64,000 bases of DNA from Manduca sexta (GCF_014839805.1 NC_051126.1:7758609-7822608); one strand, 5' to 3'; positions 1 to 12,163 are shown, counted from the first letter of the stretch. The notes: generated from the letters alone by a model not told the origin. Translations and numbers: made by a program.

Positions 1-253
1 ACGACGGAAATGTTCTCCTTAAAATTATGTAAAAATATCCCACGACAGCATATGTCTATCTTTTATGGTTGACTCACAATAACACGTGTAACTCCCCGAT
101 AGCTTAGCAGTTCGAAGCTTTCTCATTATATTTGTCTACTCTTACGTTTATAACACTCTCAGTCATCCCTAACTAAAAAAGTTAACATTATTAAATATTC
201 CATAAAAAAGAATCATAGAAATCGGTATAGAAACACCAAAGTTATACATGAAA

Positions 254-1147
254 TCTATACTATTATATAAAGCTGAAGAGTTTGTTTGTTTGTTTGTTTG
301 AACGCGCTAATCTCAGGAACTACCGGGTCAATCTGAAAAAATCTTTTTGTGTTGGATAGCCCTTTGTTCGTAGAGTGCTATAGGCTATATATCATCACGC
401 TATACCCAATAGGAGCAGAGCAGTAATGGCTAAACTCAGGAACTACCGGGTCAATCTGAAAAAATCTTTTTGTGTTAGATAGCCCTTTGTTCGTGGAGTG
501 CTATAGGCTATATATCATCACGCTATACCCAATAGGAGCAGAGCAGTAATGGCTAATCTCAGGAACAACCGGGTCAATCTGAAAAATTCTTTTTGTGTTG
601 GATAGCCCTTTATTCGTTGAGTGCTATAGATTATATATTATCACGCTATACCCAATAGGAGCGGAGCAGTAATAGCTAATCTCAGGAATTACCGGTTCAA
701 ACTAAAAAAATATTTTTGTGTTGGATAGCCCTTTGTTCGTGGAGTGCTGTAGACTATATATCATCACGCTATGACCAATAAGAGCGGAGCAGTAATGAAA
801 CATGTTACAAAAACGGGGAAAATTTATTAGTTATGAGAACTTCCGTTGCGTTCGCTACGTAAACGGTCAAAGTTATACAACAATGATGAATGAGTATGAC
901 GGGATTGTTCCTCTTAAAAAGTTCTATAATAAGATAGTATAAAACAAAATCCCCGCTGCATCTGGCTGCCTGAACGTGTTAAACTCAAAAACTACCCGAC
1001 GTATTCAGATGAAATTTGGTATGGAGACAGTTTGAGACCCAGGGAAGAATATAGGCTCCCGGGAAAATATAAGCGTGACTTTTATAATGGAAAACTTTAG
1101 CCCGAAATAGCTTTTATAACGCGGGCGGAGCCGCGAGCAAAAGCTAG
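254..1147 (+). mobile_element. Nonautonomous Helitron with internal 123-bp minisatellite
   Basis: The element starts with TC after an A and is followed by a GTTT microsatellite (282-300). It ends with a GC-rich hairpin (gcgggcggagccgcg), a short AT spacer and CTAG at 1144-1147, followed by T. This is the Helitron signature with insertion between A and T. The interior holds four 123-bp tandem units (307-798). I see no coding capacity. The same element lies at 20935-21818, and a relative on the other strand at 12164-13048. Confidence 0.8.
307..798 (+). repeat. Minisatellite, 4 units of 123 bp
   Basis: Units begin at 307, 430, 553 and 676, each with a ctaa[t/a]ctcaggaa start, and keep an exact 123-bp spacing despite point differences. 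The array is internal to the Helitron. The allelic array is at 20978-21469. Confidence 0.85.
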
Positions 1148-1352
1148 TTTTGGAAATATATTTCATGTACAGAATTGACCTCTCTACAGATTTATTATAA
1201 GTATAGATAGAAGAAGATTTTACGAATAACCTTAAATATAGTTTCATGTTATTAATTATTTTTCTTCTTCGGAATTAATCTCTCCAGTAATTTTTTGTTT
1301 AAATAAATTTATTAAATTAGTTTTTCTAACAAAAATTAACCTTTTTTATGCT

Positions 1353-1385
1353 CTACTTTCTAGTATAAGATATACTAGAAAGTAG
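1353..1385. other. Perfect 15-bp-arm hairpin
   Basis: The arms 1353-1367 and 1371-1385 are exact reverse complements around the 3-base loop aga. The same palindrome is at 22024-22056. The arms are too short for a typical miRNA precursor. It lies in repeat-rich intronic sequence and may be a remnant of an element end. Confidence 0.6.
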
Positions 1386-4300
1386 GACAAAATATAGAAT
1401 TAAAAAAAATATTAATACATATTTTTTCTTATTTTACACAAGTAATTAACCTTAACACAAAAATGATTGGTGGTAGGAATAAAATATATAGCGTGGTTAA
1501 ATTTTCAAATTGACCCACTAATTGTGTTTTTAATACCGCCGTGTGGATCTGATTAAGCTTAAGGATAAGGCAATTAAATAGGTACTTGCTAAGTTTTTAA
1601 ATTTATGAACATATATTATGCAACTTATGTAGGTTAGTAAAAACCTTGACCGGACTAGCGTAATAAACTGCTTTCTTATGCAAATATATGTAGGTTTATC
1701 GGATTCTGCACGAAATCTGGATTTTCGCGGACTAACTGGCCGTGTGCTTATTTATTCATTGCCAAAGGGTATTTATTGTATTAAATGCTTGCAGGTAAAG
1801 TTAAATGTGAAATATACACGAACGCGTTTATTCTGATGCTAATAAATAATGTTAAAGTGAGCTGGACTCTATGAATAAGAAGTCTATATAGTCTTAACTT
1901 TTCAGGCTTGACCAAGTGTTTTTATGTTTGTGCAGTCAGTGTTCACAAATAAAACTCGCTTGTTCGGCTTTCAATATTGCTGGAATTTACTGCGATGGAT
2001 ATACTTAGTACAATCTATTTCCATGGTTTAAATAATATGCTATTAAATTCTATTGAATGTTGGGTTCACGGAAGTAATTATAAAACTTCATAACACTGAA
2101 AACTGGCCGTTGGACGTACTTTTAACCAAGTAATCATTATAAACAGTATTAAATACCTATAAAGTTAAAACAGTAACAGTAATTACAGAGATAAACCGTC
2201 ACGACCTCGGTCTAGTGGTATGTGTGTACACACATAGGTACTGTGCTCTAGATTATCACTCGCCCTTATCACTAAATCAATAGAGCTCTTATAGCGTATA
2301 AAAATTCCGTGGTAATGACAATGTTCATCAAGTATACATTTATGGTTTCAAAAAAGGTTATGGGGCTTCCCACCCCGTACAAGGTCATTGCCGGCGTCGA
2401 TAGGGTGGCGTGTTGACTCGCCTCTGACTTGTAACATCTAGTTATATAGTACATACTTATGGAATATAACTATGTAAATTAATGTGTTAATAACCTCAAA
2501 ATATATGAAATGTCGCAGAAGGTTAGGCAATTAGCGTTTTACAGGTACAATATTATTTGGTACTAATCATATAATACCAGTAATTTGCTTGATTAAATAA
2601 TGTTAATTGGAGGGAAATTCTTGGAGGGAATACTATAAAATGTGACAGTTTATGTAGGTTTTTTGATATTGGATATTAGATAACGCGTTTACCGGTAAAA
2701 TATGATATTGAATAAATGATGACGCAAATATCATATGTCTTGAATTAGATAATAAATTAGTTATTTCTATACCTACCCGTCATGCTCCTATGTGCCAATC
2801 TTCTACAAGAGATAACCTTATATGTTATAATTAATAATATAAGTTTTAATATTGTAGGTAATGTAACATTGTATTTTCTACAGCTGCAACAGATCGGTTC
2901 TACCGACTCTACCTACCACTGTCCCACTGAAAACCAACGTTAATTGATAGTTTTAATTGTTGCTATTTTTCGCTACATGTGTTAAGTGAGATTTCCGGAG
3001 CATTTAATAGTCTTTTTCTTAAAGACGGGCAGATCATTCATGATTTTTGTTTTACGCTGTGTAAGGCGGTTAAGATCAGGTGACCCCCTGGGCCATTTGC
3101 TAGTCTACATAATATTATAATTATTACTTATATATGTTATATATAAATATTATAATTATGTCATTCACTTTACTACTTCAATCTGACTATAAGGCAACGG
3201 CACGGCGCGGCGCGGCGTGGGAGTAAAACTACGGAAGCGATTTGTTTCCACCGCAAAATATTTGTGGTGTTTTAGATTTAGGGGGGGGGGGAATGAGGCG
3301 GTTGGGTCATTGTCACATGCGCATTATGACACCGACCACGGGATTGTGTTTGTTGATATGCTAAATAAATAAAAATAATATAAAATAAAAATAATAATAT
3401 AAAATAAAAATAAAGTTACTAAAATTATACTATAAATTGTTATAAAAAGATATCAAAGTCTATAAAGTAATTCGAAGTAGTACTTAACTAATCGAATAAA
3501 ATTTTGAATAACTTTTCATTAACTACTTACTTATAGTGACTATAAAATTAAATAAGTACGTAAAATTGTAATTAGGTACCTACAATTCGAAAAAATATGG
3601 TTATAAAATATGGTTTCAGATATCAATGAAAGATTACCATAACATAACCCATTGCGGCGCAAATAACATAACGCAAAGCGTGAATAAGCGGAGCGGGTCC
3701 TTGCATAATTCTATTTCACATCCGTTTTTGCCGGTATACAGTCGAAATGCATAATGCACATACACTAAACATACTTACATAATAAATAACCATAGTGAAT
3801 AGTGTGCAACATATTTACCAGAATGAAGGCGAACCGATATAATTAAGCACAATCATAGAAGTATGTACGTATGTATTATAGGAGCATGAAAATACACAAT
3901 TCTCAGAAGACAATTCCAATCGGAAAACTCATTTTAAGTAAATTGTACCTAACCGTAAAGATAATTAGAAGAGGGGGTTCACCTTGAAAGCAGTCAAATA
4001 TGTTGACGTCATAGCCACTATAGGTATCGGAGAATTCTTTTAAATATTTACATCGATTGTAACGAGACAAGCCTTTCTTTAACCTTTAGAATTAGACATG
4101 CTATCGGGTGTGAGAATAAGTGAATTGGTGTGGTATTCAACGAACTTTCAAATAAGTATTTATAGCTAATTGCTGGCCAGTAGAAATTTTATACGCACAA
4201 GCTCACATAGTTACCTGATTACATCTGAATGTTTCCGACACATTATAATGAATTTCTTTACAGTTATGTACCCGTGTTTTCAATTTTCAGTCGAGTTAAT

Positions 4301-4971
4301 GATAAAATAATCCAGTCCCAAAACCGATGACAAGCGCGCTACGACTTTTAAAAAGTCAGTGTTTAATTATTGTTTAGTTAAGTCTTCTTTATAGTTATAT
4401 ATCCTTTAGACTTTATAAAATTGTTTCATATACTTAACGGTGGAATTTTTTTTTGTATGACTTTATACTATCAATGAGGTGATTGCTCGTTTGCTGTATT
4501 TTTAAAATAACAATAATTATAAAACCTACTACTACATAATATTTACTATGTCTTGATGCTCGCGCAATGATCTTACGTAAGTATATAAAACGAAAACAGA
4601 TAAGGATAACAATAATACTAAGATAAGGATGCAGGTATTAAGGAACGATATCAAGGTATATACTGCGACAAATCTCTTGGTATGTACAAGGATGTTCAAT
4701 ATACATTGAGCAGCAGCGTGAAAACCTCGTCATAATCTTAACAGACTTTGGATCTTATTGTCGCTTCAAGTAGTCGAGTTGATGCAAGACAAACATTGAC
4801 GTGCGCGTTTGACGTTCATACTTTCTTCCCTTCTAAATAATGAGGTCACACCTTCCACGCGAAATATAGCCATATTCCCCTGAAATAATGATATCGCTAT
4901 GATATTATTTGAGCTCCAGTGTTGAGTTCCACGTAATATGCAGACCAGTAGATTTACTTAATCTATATCTA

Positions 4972-5093
4972 TCTATACTTATAATAAATCTGTAGAGAGG
5001 TCAATTCTGTACATGAAATATATTTCCAAAATAATAACTATCAGGGGGTGATTAGGGATCGATACTGATGCCAAAAATGCAATTAGTAAAATT

Positions 5094-5146
<53 letters not shown>

Positions 5147-5848
5147 ATAACCGTTATAGAAACAAAAACTACTCGACGGATTTTAACGAAACTTGGTACA
5201 ATTATTTGTCATACTCCTGTGGTGGTTATAGTATACTTTTCATTGCGCTACAATTAATAGGAGCAGAGCAGTGAAGGGAAATGTTGGGAAAACGGGAGAA
5301 GTTACTCCATTTTTTAAGTTTCCGTCGCGTGTGCAACCTTAATGGTTAAAGCTACACAGAAATCATGTATGACGGAAACGTTCTCCCTTAAACTTATGTA
5401 AAAAATATCCCACGACAGCATATGTCTATCTTTTATGGTTGACTCACAATAACACGTGTAACTGCCGATAACTTAGCAGTTCGAAGCTTTCTCATTATAT
5501 TTGTCTACTCTTACGTTTATAACACTCTCAGTCATCGCTAATTAAAAAAATTAACATTATTAAATATTCCATAAAAAAGAATCATAGAAATCGGTATAGA
5601 AACACCAAAGTTATACATGAAATACGCTAATAATGAGCCATCATGCGTGAATACTGAATCATGTTATAAGGATTATTTTTGTATATATATAAGGTCACGA
5701 ACGCACAGGCTGGCGGCTTGCTTGGCACCTAGAGGCTAGCGAATCACCTAGCGAGTAGCTTCGTAAAACGAACATTCTCGAACGTTCGCGACCGGCTCCA
5801 TTTTTGAAGTCCGAAATCCACGCGGGTGAAGCTGCGAGCGGAAGCTAG
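4972..5848 (+). mobile_element. Nonautonomous Helitron with GTCT microsatellite
   Basis: The 5' end is TCTATACTTATAATAAATCT and the 3' end is a GC hairpin followed by CTAG (5845-5848) and T. A GTCT repeat sits near 5098-5145. The element lies inside a segment of about 1.17 kb that is present only in contig A. The small open frames across it follow the microsatellite and have no protein character. Confidence 0.75.
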
Positions 5849-7742
5849 TTAAAATAAATATCTAAAGTTATACTTAACTTAGTTGTCACGCAGCTGTAAT
5901 TTCGTATAAATTCGTGACTTCTTGAAACTTTGGAATTTGGCCTTATATGTGGCAATGTTCATCCATAGATAGTTGTGCTTTGGAGCCAGTTTCCCCAGTA
6001 AATGAACCGCAGACGACTTTATTAAAATATTATCAAGTTTACTAGGAATATTAAAAAAATTATACAACGCAATGAGCAAAAATTGTTACGAATTCAATTG
6101 AATAACTTAGACAATACTTTGAAAGATAATGAAAGTAACAGCATACCGAATAACACAGAGAAAATCAAGCACCTACGAGTTGTTTATCAATTTAAATATC
6201 AGAATTGATATGTCACGTCAGCATTTTCGGATACAAAAGTAAAGTTTTGTTGCTAAAAGCCAATACTAAATATGTGCCGTTTTTCCTTGAAACATAAATA
6301 CATTTGTCTAAATGGACAGTTAAAGAAACCCGAAACAACCGCTAGTTGCCCGTGGGCAGCGGATAGGATTGTTTCTCGCTAGTTCTGTTAATATTTTAAT
6401 GACCTTAAAATATTTTAAAGCCTCGAAATTATTTTTCTTATATGGATAAGCTATCGGTTACAAGTTATATTAAGTAAAATACATATTAGATATACGCAAA
6501 GTTAGCCCGAATCACTCAACAATTATCATGCTGATTTATCTGGCTAAATGTACCAATTTTTGATCACAACAGGACGCGATATCTAGACTTCAGTAGCAGA
6601 GATAGGTATTTGTCTTATCTGTTTATTTATATTATTCTATCCCATACATTTATATTTATAATGGTGACATTGACGTTATGGTCATCATGTTTACCTGACG
6701 TGACTATGCACTAGAGTTGCTCTTGATTACGCTACTATTACTAAGTAAACATGAATTAACTATTTTATTTATGTAAATTCCGAAGGTGTTCATAGATAGT
6801 GTTCTAGTAAAAAATGGCTATCCAACAATAGTAAAAACACAAAAATGGCAATATTATTATTTCCGTAGATTGAATATAGACTTATATTTAAAGTCATTGC
6901 TAGTGTTAGTTAAAGGAAACAGGATGTAAAAAAGAAATCAATTTATCATTATAATTATTTTCTATGAGCACTAGGTACGATTAGTTAGACTTGATGGATA
7001 TTTAATAATCGTGTTAGGTACAATTCAAATAGACGTGTAGTTGAAATTCTAAAATCAATAAACATCGACGAAAATATTGATGTGCTCGCGTTAAGTTAAC
7101 GATCAATCATCTTTAATATGGTGTGAAAATTAAATGTTTACTTTAGTACTGTGTTTGCCTTAGTATTCCTTGAAACCATTTTGCTTCATTAAATGTAATC
7201 GTGTCTATATTTCGTATAATATGATGTTTATATTTGTAAAATATTATCACATTGCAGTAATTTACTTTAGATATTAATGCTCTACGTATAGAGATAGTGA
7301 AATTCCACTCTGATTATTCAAAAATGTTTTAGTGCGGTGACGTTCCTAGACCATTATATTTCGTGATTCAAACTTCACCATATGATATGATATAAGACTC
7401 AGCGGGTTCGATCCCTGCAATGAGACAAAGCATAATTTTTGTGTGATTGCTCGTCATAGATGACGGTGCCATACGCGTGTTAAAACTATTTAATTATGTG
7501 ATTAGAAGATACGTGTACAATGTACATACTTTATGAAGTTTTTGCCATCAGAAACTTTCGTGTAAGTTCTTTCATAGGTGTTTAACACTTGTTTGTGTTA
7601 TTAAAACGTTGCGACGTGTGAGCATTCGCCCAAAAAATATCAATGAAAATACGCGATACAAATTATTTCCTACAATTCTCGAATATACAATAAGCCTATT
7701 TAAGTTTCTGTAGTGATTAAAGATAAATTTTATTTCTTATAG

Positions 7743-7984
7743 GTGAAAATGTCATACATCGAGATATATAACGAAAACATCCGTGATTTGCTCAATCCGA
7801 GTGCAGGACCTTTGGAACTTCGAGATGAAGGGAGTAGCGGGGCGCCCGTGGTGGCAGGATTGAGTGAAGTGTGCGCTAAGAGTGCGGGCCACGTGGCCGA
7901 GTTGCTGGCCCGTGGAGACAGGGCACGCATCGCCGAACCGACGCAGGCCAATCAACATTCATCGAGAGGTCATGCGTTACTGAG
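7743..7984 (+). CDS. KIF19 coding exon 5, haplotype copy A
   Basis: The exon is preceded by an AG acceptor and followed by GTAGTA, entering in phase 0 and leaving in phase 2. It encodes the kinesin motor segment VKMSYIEIYNENIRDLL through the switch I region NQHSSRGHALL. It is identical at protein level to the copy at 39972-40213. No other KIF19 exon lies in this contig because it ends at the gap in the next intron. I treat it as a redundant allele of exon 5. Confidence 0.85.
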
Positions 7985-8813
7985 GTAGTACTTAGCTTCC
8001 AATATAGTTATATGTATATATTATACTTACTTATACTTAGTATATGTAAGTTTAGGAACATACTACTTACATAGCAAATATTATAATAAGAACTTACTAT
8101 ATAAACCTTAATTTTTTAAACAACATAAAAATATATGAGCAAATCCCACGACTCTGCGTAAAGAACAACACAGTATTTTAGTGTATGTGAGAAAAAAGGC
8201 AAAAATACATAAATATGATAGTTCAATCTAAAAGCAATTGGAAAATAGTAGTTTCACATAATAAAATTATAAAATAATTTTTTAAATTCAGTTCAAAGTT
8301 TTGCCTTTTTTTATCTGTTTTACAAATATGCAAAACGAGTGCCGCCATAACTTGACATCAACCAGTAAACTACCTGAAGTGTCAATACGCGTTCACTATT
8401 TAAAATTTATCGAAATAGAAAAATTTTTCGGACAATAAATTTGGATCTCTTCTCGCAAGTTAAAACAAATTTTCCTCATGGTTATATCAGTTGGCACTTG
8501 AATCCACAATTTTTTTCGGCGTTTTCACACTAGTATTCTTACATTCAGGAACAACACACCAATGATAAGGACAGTAGCTTATTTGAATTGTAATAATTTG
8601 CTCTTTCTCTATGCACAGCGTTGTTACTTGATGTTGACTGTCGAGATGACGTCAGCAAAAAATGTAAAATTTAAATGTATTTTAATGGCACTTATTGATA
8701 GAATATTTTTTAAAAAAAATTCTAGTGGTATTTTATCACATTAATTTGAGACACTTTTCGGAAAAAGTGTGTGAAAAGTGTTAATACCCTATTCCACCTA
8801 CAACTTTAAAATT

Positions 8814-9313
8814 NNNNNNNNNNNNNNNNNNNNNNNNNNNNNNNNNNNNNNNNNNNNNNNNNNNNNNNNNNNNNNNNNNNNNNNNNNNNNNNNNNNNNNN
8901 NNNNNNNNNNNNNNNNNNNNNNNNNNNNNNNNNNNNNNNNNNNNNNNNNNNNNNNNNNNNNNNNNNNNNNNNNNNNNNNNNNNNNNNNNNNNNNNNNNNN
9001 NNNNNNNNNNNNNNNNNNNNNNNNNNNNNNNNNNNNNNNNNNNNNNNNNNNNNNNNNNNNNNNNNNNNNNNNNNNNNNNNNNNNNNNNNNNNNNNNNNNN
9101 NNNNNNNNNNNNNNNNNNNNNNNNNNNNNNNNNNNNNNNNNNNNNNNNNNNNNNNNNNNNNNNNNNNNNNNNNNNNNNNNNNNNNNNNNNNNNNNNNNNN
9201 NNNNNNNNNNNNNNNNNNNNNNNNNNNNNNNNNNNNNNNNNNNNNNNNNNNNNNNNNNNNNNNNNNNNNNNNNNNNNNNNNNNNNNNNNNNNNNNNNNNN
9301 NNNNNNNNNNNNN
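8814..9313. other. Assembly gap, exactly 500 N
   Basis: A run of exactly 500 N joins contig A to contig B. The fixed size equals that of the second gap and is typical of a scaffolder default, so it says nothing about the true distance. Flanking sequences belong to unrelated genes: kinesin intron 5 on the left, dicarboxylate carrier on the right. Confidence 0.98.
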
Positions 9314-9427
9314 CAAAAGGACATTTTATTGTACTTAACATCAGAAAATGGTATTTTATTGTAACAAAGTTATTTTTCCTAATAAATAAAATTGAAACAT
9401 GTTAGTGAACATGTTTGTATTCCTTAC

Positions 9428-9605
9428 CTTGATTTCTAATAACAATCCCTGTGAGTTGGATCATGGATATATTTTTGCCTTTTTGTGTCTGCATCTGTAC
9501 CTTTAGTAAATCCAAAGGATGTGTGATACATGCGGCTCCAGCTGATGCTAATCCACCGAAATACCATTTCGACACTTTGACTTCATTTGGTTTGGGCTGC
9601 GACAT
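9428..9605 (-). CDS. Mitochondrial dicarboxylate carrier (SLC25A10 type), first coding exon only
   Basis: The exon encodes an N-terminus with FGGLASAGAACITHPLDLLK, the first helix and PX[DE]XX[K/R] signature (PLDLLK) of an SLC25 mitochondrial carrier. The run KVQMQTQ and the following residues match the dicarboxylate carrier family, which exchanges malate or succinate for phosphate across the inner mitochondrial membrane. It starts at an ATG at 9605. It ends at a GT donor (intron begins at 9427) in phase 1 after 178 bases. A CCAG just upstream of the ATG may be a 5'UTR acceptor. The remaining roughly 230 residues should lie at lower coordinates, but contig A sits there instead, so the gene is cut by the scaffold join. 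Confidence 0.85.
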
Positions 9606-11036
9606 TTTAGCAATTCCGCCTGGTAAAAGTTAACACGTGTAATATTTTAATTCTTAAAGTCGTTATCGTTTTTTTATTATTAAGAAATGATATCTACGAT
9701 AACCTACGTGGCTAATTCAATATAAAACAACCGACACGAATTCCGTGATGAAATTAATAAAATGGGATCGAGTAAAAACTTGGTTTCCTAAATATTTTCA
9801 TTTAATTTTTTGTAGTATTTTTAAAAACACAGTCTTTGCCCAATCAAAGTCATCGAACTCATATTCGCGTCTTGCTTGTACAAGTCCGCACTTCGCAACT
9901 ACTTTATTCACGTCTGACGTCTCAATCTTCAGTTCTCACACAAATACAATAACAGTTTATCATACATGCCACAAACACATTGATACACATACTTGTAGTG
10001 AGTAGTATACGAGTATAATATAAGACGTCATAAGTGTGTGCGAGTTTTACAGGCTACGAGAGCTGTGACATTGACAATGACATTTTATGACATTGGTAAA
10101 TGCCGATTGGTGAAAACCACTGTGAATAGAGTGGTATTAGATGCTGAATGGTGAATAATTCTAAGATGCCATTGATGCTGTACTAAAGTCTAATATCATT
10201 AATTATTGTAAATTAGAAGAAGCCTATTACGCTACGTCTATAACATAGGTACTGCAGTGACATTATTAGCGTCATAAGGTTTTTTGTCAAACTTGATAAG
10301 ATATTTTGTCAAATGTCAAATTGACATTCTTTAGCAAAAACATATTGTCTTTTTACCTTCGTATTTTTCTTTAAATCTATACAGACTAACGTTTCAATTT
10401 TGTACTTAGAAGTTTATCGTGTAGAATCTTCTTGTATGTATTGGTGCATATATTTGGTCAACAGTTATAAAGTTTCATAACCTAAAATAGCTGCTAAACG
10501 GTGAAATCACGTTCGATGTTTATGTGATAAACTAAATTTAATTTGGTATATTGAAAATTTATGATTTTATAAAAACTTTAATAAAGAGTAATTTCATTAA
10601 AAATACCAAATAATAAAAAGGTACGTACCTGCTTAAATCGGCAATAACTAATTAACGTTTATTCTCACTGTTAAAACAAACAAACGAATTTGGATGAGCG
10701 GCGAGTCCAATGCGTTTATACCACTGAATAATGTACTTATTACACAAAAACTATGTATAGTTACATAACACGTTAGTTGGGAAATTTAATTACCGGTAAC
10801 CTAACGAGCGACGGGTAAGGTCGCGCGCGAGCGAGTTTGTCTTTCATCTGCGCGCTCTGCGGATGTTTTGAGATCGTTTTGCACCGATTCTGTACCACTT
10901 ATCGCCCCTCTGTACGTGGAGACAAGAAACCAATCTCATCACATATTACAGATTGATTGTATATGTAAATATAATATTTTTCAATAATATTAGTTATTTT
11001 CTATTTTTTTTATGAGTATTGTTTTTGTTTTTCAGG
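9606..11036. promoter_or_regulatory. Divergent intergenic region between the carrier and ELP6
   Basis: The carrier reads leftwards and ELP6 rightwards, so both promoters should lie here. Two clusters of TGACA/TGTCA words are visible (about 10066-10106 and 10285-10327). A CpG-rich stretch (about 10793-10895) lies just upstream of ELP6 and is the best promoter or 5'UTR candidate. A pyrimidine tract and CAG at 11024-11035, directly before the ELP6 ATG, suggest that ELP6 has a separate non-coding first exon in this region. I cannot place transcription starts. Confidence 0.45.
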
Positions 11037-11780
11037 ATGTCGTCAGATATCATAGCCTGTCTCCAATTGGATAAAGAATTATCTAATAGAGTGATTGTTG
11101 CTAAGGAGATAAATGGCTGTGATAGCTCATTCATTGTTAGTTGTGTACTAAACCACTGTGTCAAAAATAAACATCCAGTGTTCATATTGTCAACACATCA
11201 CTCTTTGCAGCATTACCAAAATATCAGTCTAAAATGAATTATAATTTACAAAGACATATGGACTCGGGAATTATAGGTTTCTTTTAATATAGGGGAAGAT
11301 GCTGTTGAAAAGTTATTAAGAAATAAAAATAATTCATTACAAGAATTGATATTCATAATCAAAGAAAATATATGTAAATTACAATGTGAAACAAATAATT
11401 CTGTTAATATTATCCTGGATGGAGTCTCACATCTCTTTGATCTGGGTTATGATTTAAGGGAAGTTAATCAGTTTTTAAGAAATATCATTGTTCTAACATA
11501 TGAGACAAATGCATTTATATTATGTCTTTGTAATTCTGCAGAAGATGATGATGCTACACAAACAATATCCAACCTATTATCTCATAAAGCTGATACAGTA
11601 TTGGAAGTTGAAAACTTGCCATCAGGCTTAAGTGCAGATGTGTCTGGGCATTTGACAATAAAACATCCAGGTCAAAAATGGCAAAATGACCATATGAATA
11701 CATTAAATTTCAAACCGTCTAAATACCTCTTCAAATTATTTGATAGAGGTGTTAAATTGTTAGCACCTGGTACTGTTTAA
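11037..11780 (+). CDS. ELP6: Elongator complex protein 6 (ELP6), with two compensating indels
   Basis: The product is a RecA-like Elongator subunit that forms the Elp456 hexamer needed for wobble-uridine tRNA modification. The start MSSDIIACLQL leads to a strand-rich core (PVFILSTHHSLQHYQNISLK). The C-terminal half (VNIILDGVSHLFDLGYDLRE, then LCLCNSAEDDD and HLTIKHPGQKW) matches ELP6. The length, about 247 residues, fits the family (266 in human). The frame before 11235 and after about 11285 is the same, but TGA at 11235-11237 and a TAG near 11274 interrupt it. Adding one A to the AAAA run at about 11231 and removing one T from the TTTT run at about 11281 gives a continuous family-like frame through GIIGFFNIGEDAVEKLL. 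I infer consensus errors; a recent pseudogene is less likely. The gap is too short and lacks splice sites for an intron. Confidence 0.85.
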
Positions 11781-11867
11781 TGTATTTTTGTTGATTTGAA
11801 TTTTTTTCCCTAATGTTGTCTTGTTACAATGTATGTATGTATATACGTATTTTAGAATGTATTAATG

Positions 11868-11873
11868 AATAAA
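11868..11873 (+). terminator. Polyadenylation signal AATAAA of ELP6
   Basis: AATAAA lies 88 bases after the ELP6 stop, a usual distance, and is followed by T-rich sequence. Confidence 0.6.
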
Positions 11874-12163
11874 TAACATTAAAAGATTATTGATTTTTAT
11901 TTAATAGAAAAAGCAATAATAATGTCATAAAACGATTATGACAATGTAATTCCTTCACATTATTATTATTAGGTACATTTTACAGTTCATATGTCTTATA
12001 GTTAACTTTTTTTTAATTTAATGTAACAATTGTTTCCATTAAATTAATAATTCACTGCAATAAATTCAAATTGGAAACTTAAAATTATTCTAGAAGGAGC
12101 CATTAAAGTGGAATGTAAAAGACAACATAATGGTATAACCACATTCATTAAGTATATAAGTAA

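Larger units (their letters stand above)
1..8813. repeat. Contig A: alternative-haplotype copy of 20672-29283
   Basis: This block aligns over its full length with 20672-29283, starting inside a Helitron and ending in intron 5 of the kinesin gene. It carries one kinesin exon (7743-7984) and stops at a 500-N gap. It lacks the 988-bp Helitron unit found in the other two copies (junction near 2840). It contains a segment at about 4679-5850 that the other two lack. Many single-base differences separate it from both other copies. I infer a retained haplotig, not a true tandem duplication. Its position upstream of the kinesin 5' exons makes no sense for the gene. Confidence 0.85.

Noticed and set aside
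3200..3215. GC-rich cggcgcggcg run as promoter
   Set aside because: It is a short simple repeat in an intron that differs in length between copies.
5068..5274. Small protein with SVCLSVCL repeats
   Set aside because: It is the GTCT microsatellite of a Helitron read in frame; there is no start context or conservation.
5879..6079. 66-residue minus-strand open frame present in all three copies
   Set aside because: It recurs only because the block is duplicated. It lies in KIF19 intron 4, is AT-rich and resembles no family I know.
7390..7450. Possible tRNA (gggttcgatccctgc)
   Set aside because: Only the B-box arm is present; no acceptor stem or anticodon arm can be built. Probably a SINE remnant. 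The same applies near 15860.
8778..9341. Long open frames across the first gap
   Set aside because: They are runs of N read as unknown residues. The same holds for 34248-34921.
10780..10900. CpG island as separate RNA gene
   Set aside because: No stem or box structure fits a known RNA; it is better read as ELP6 promoter or 5'UTR.
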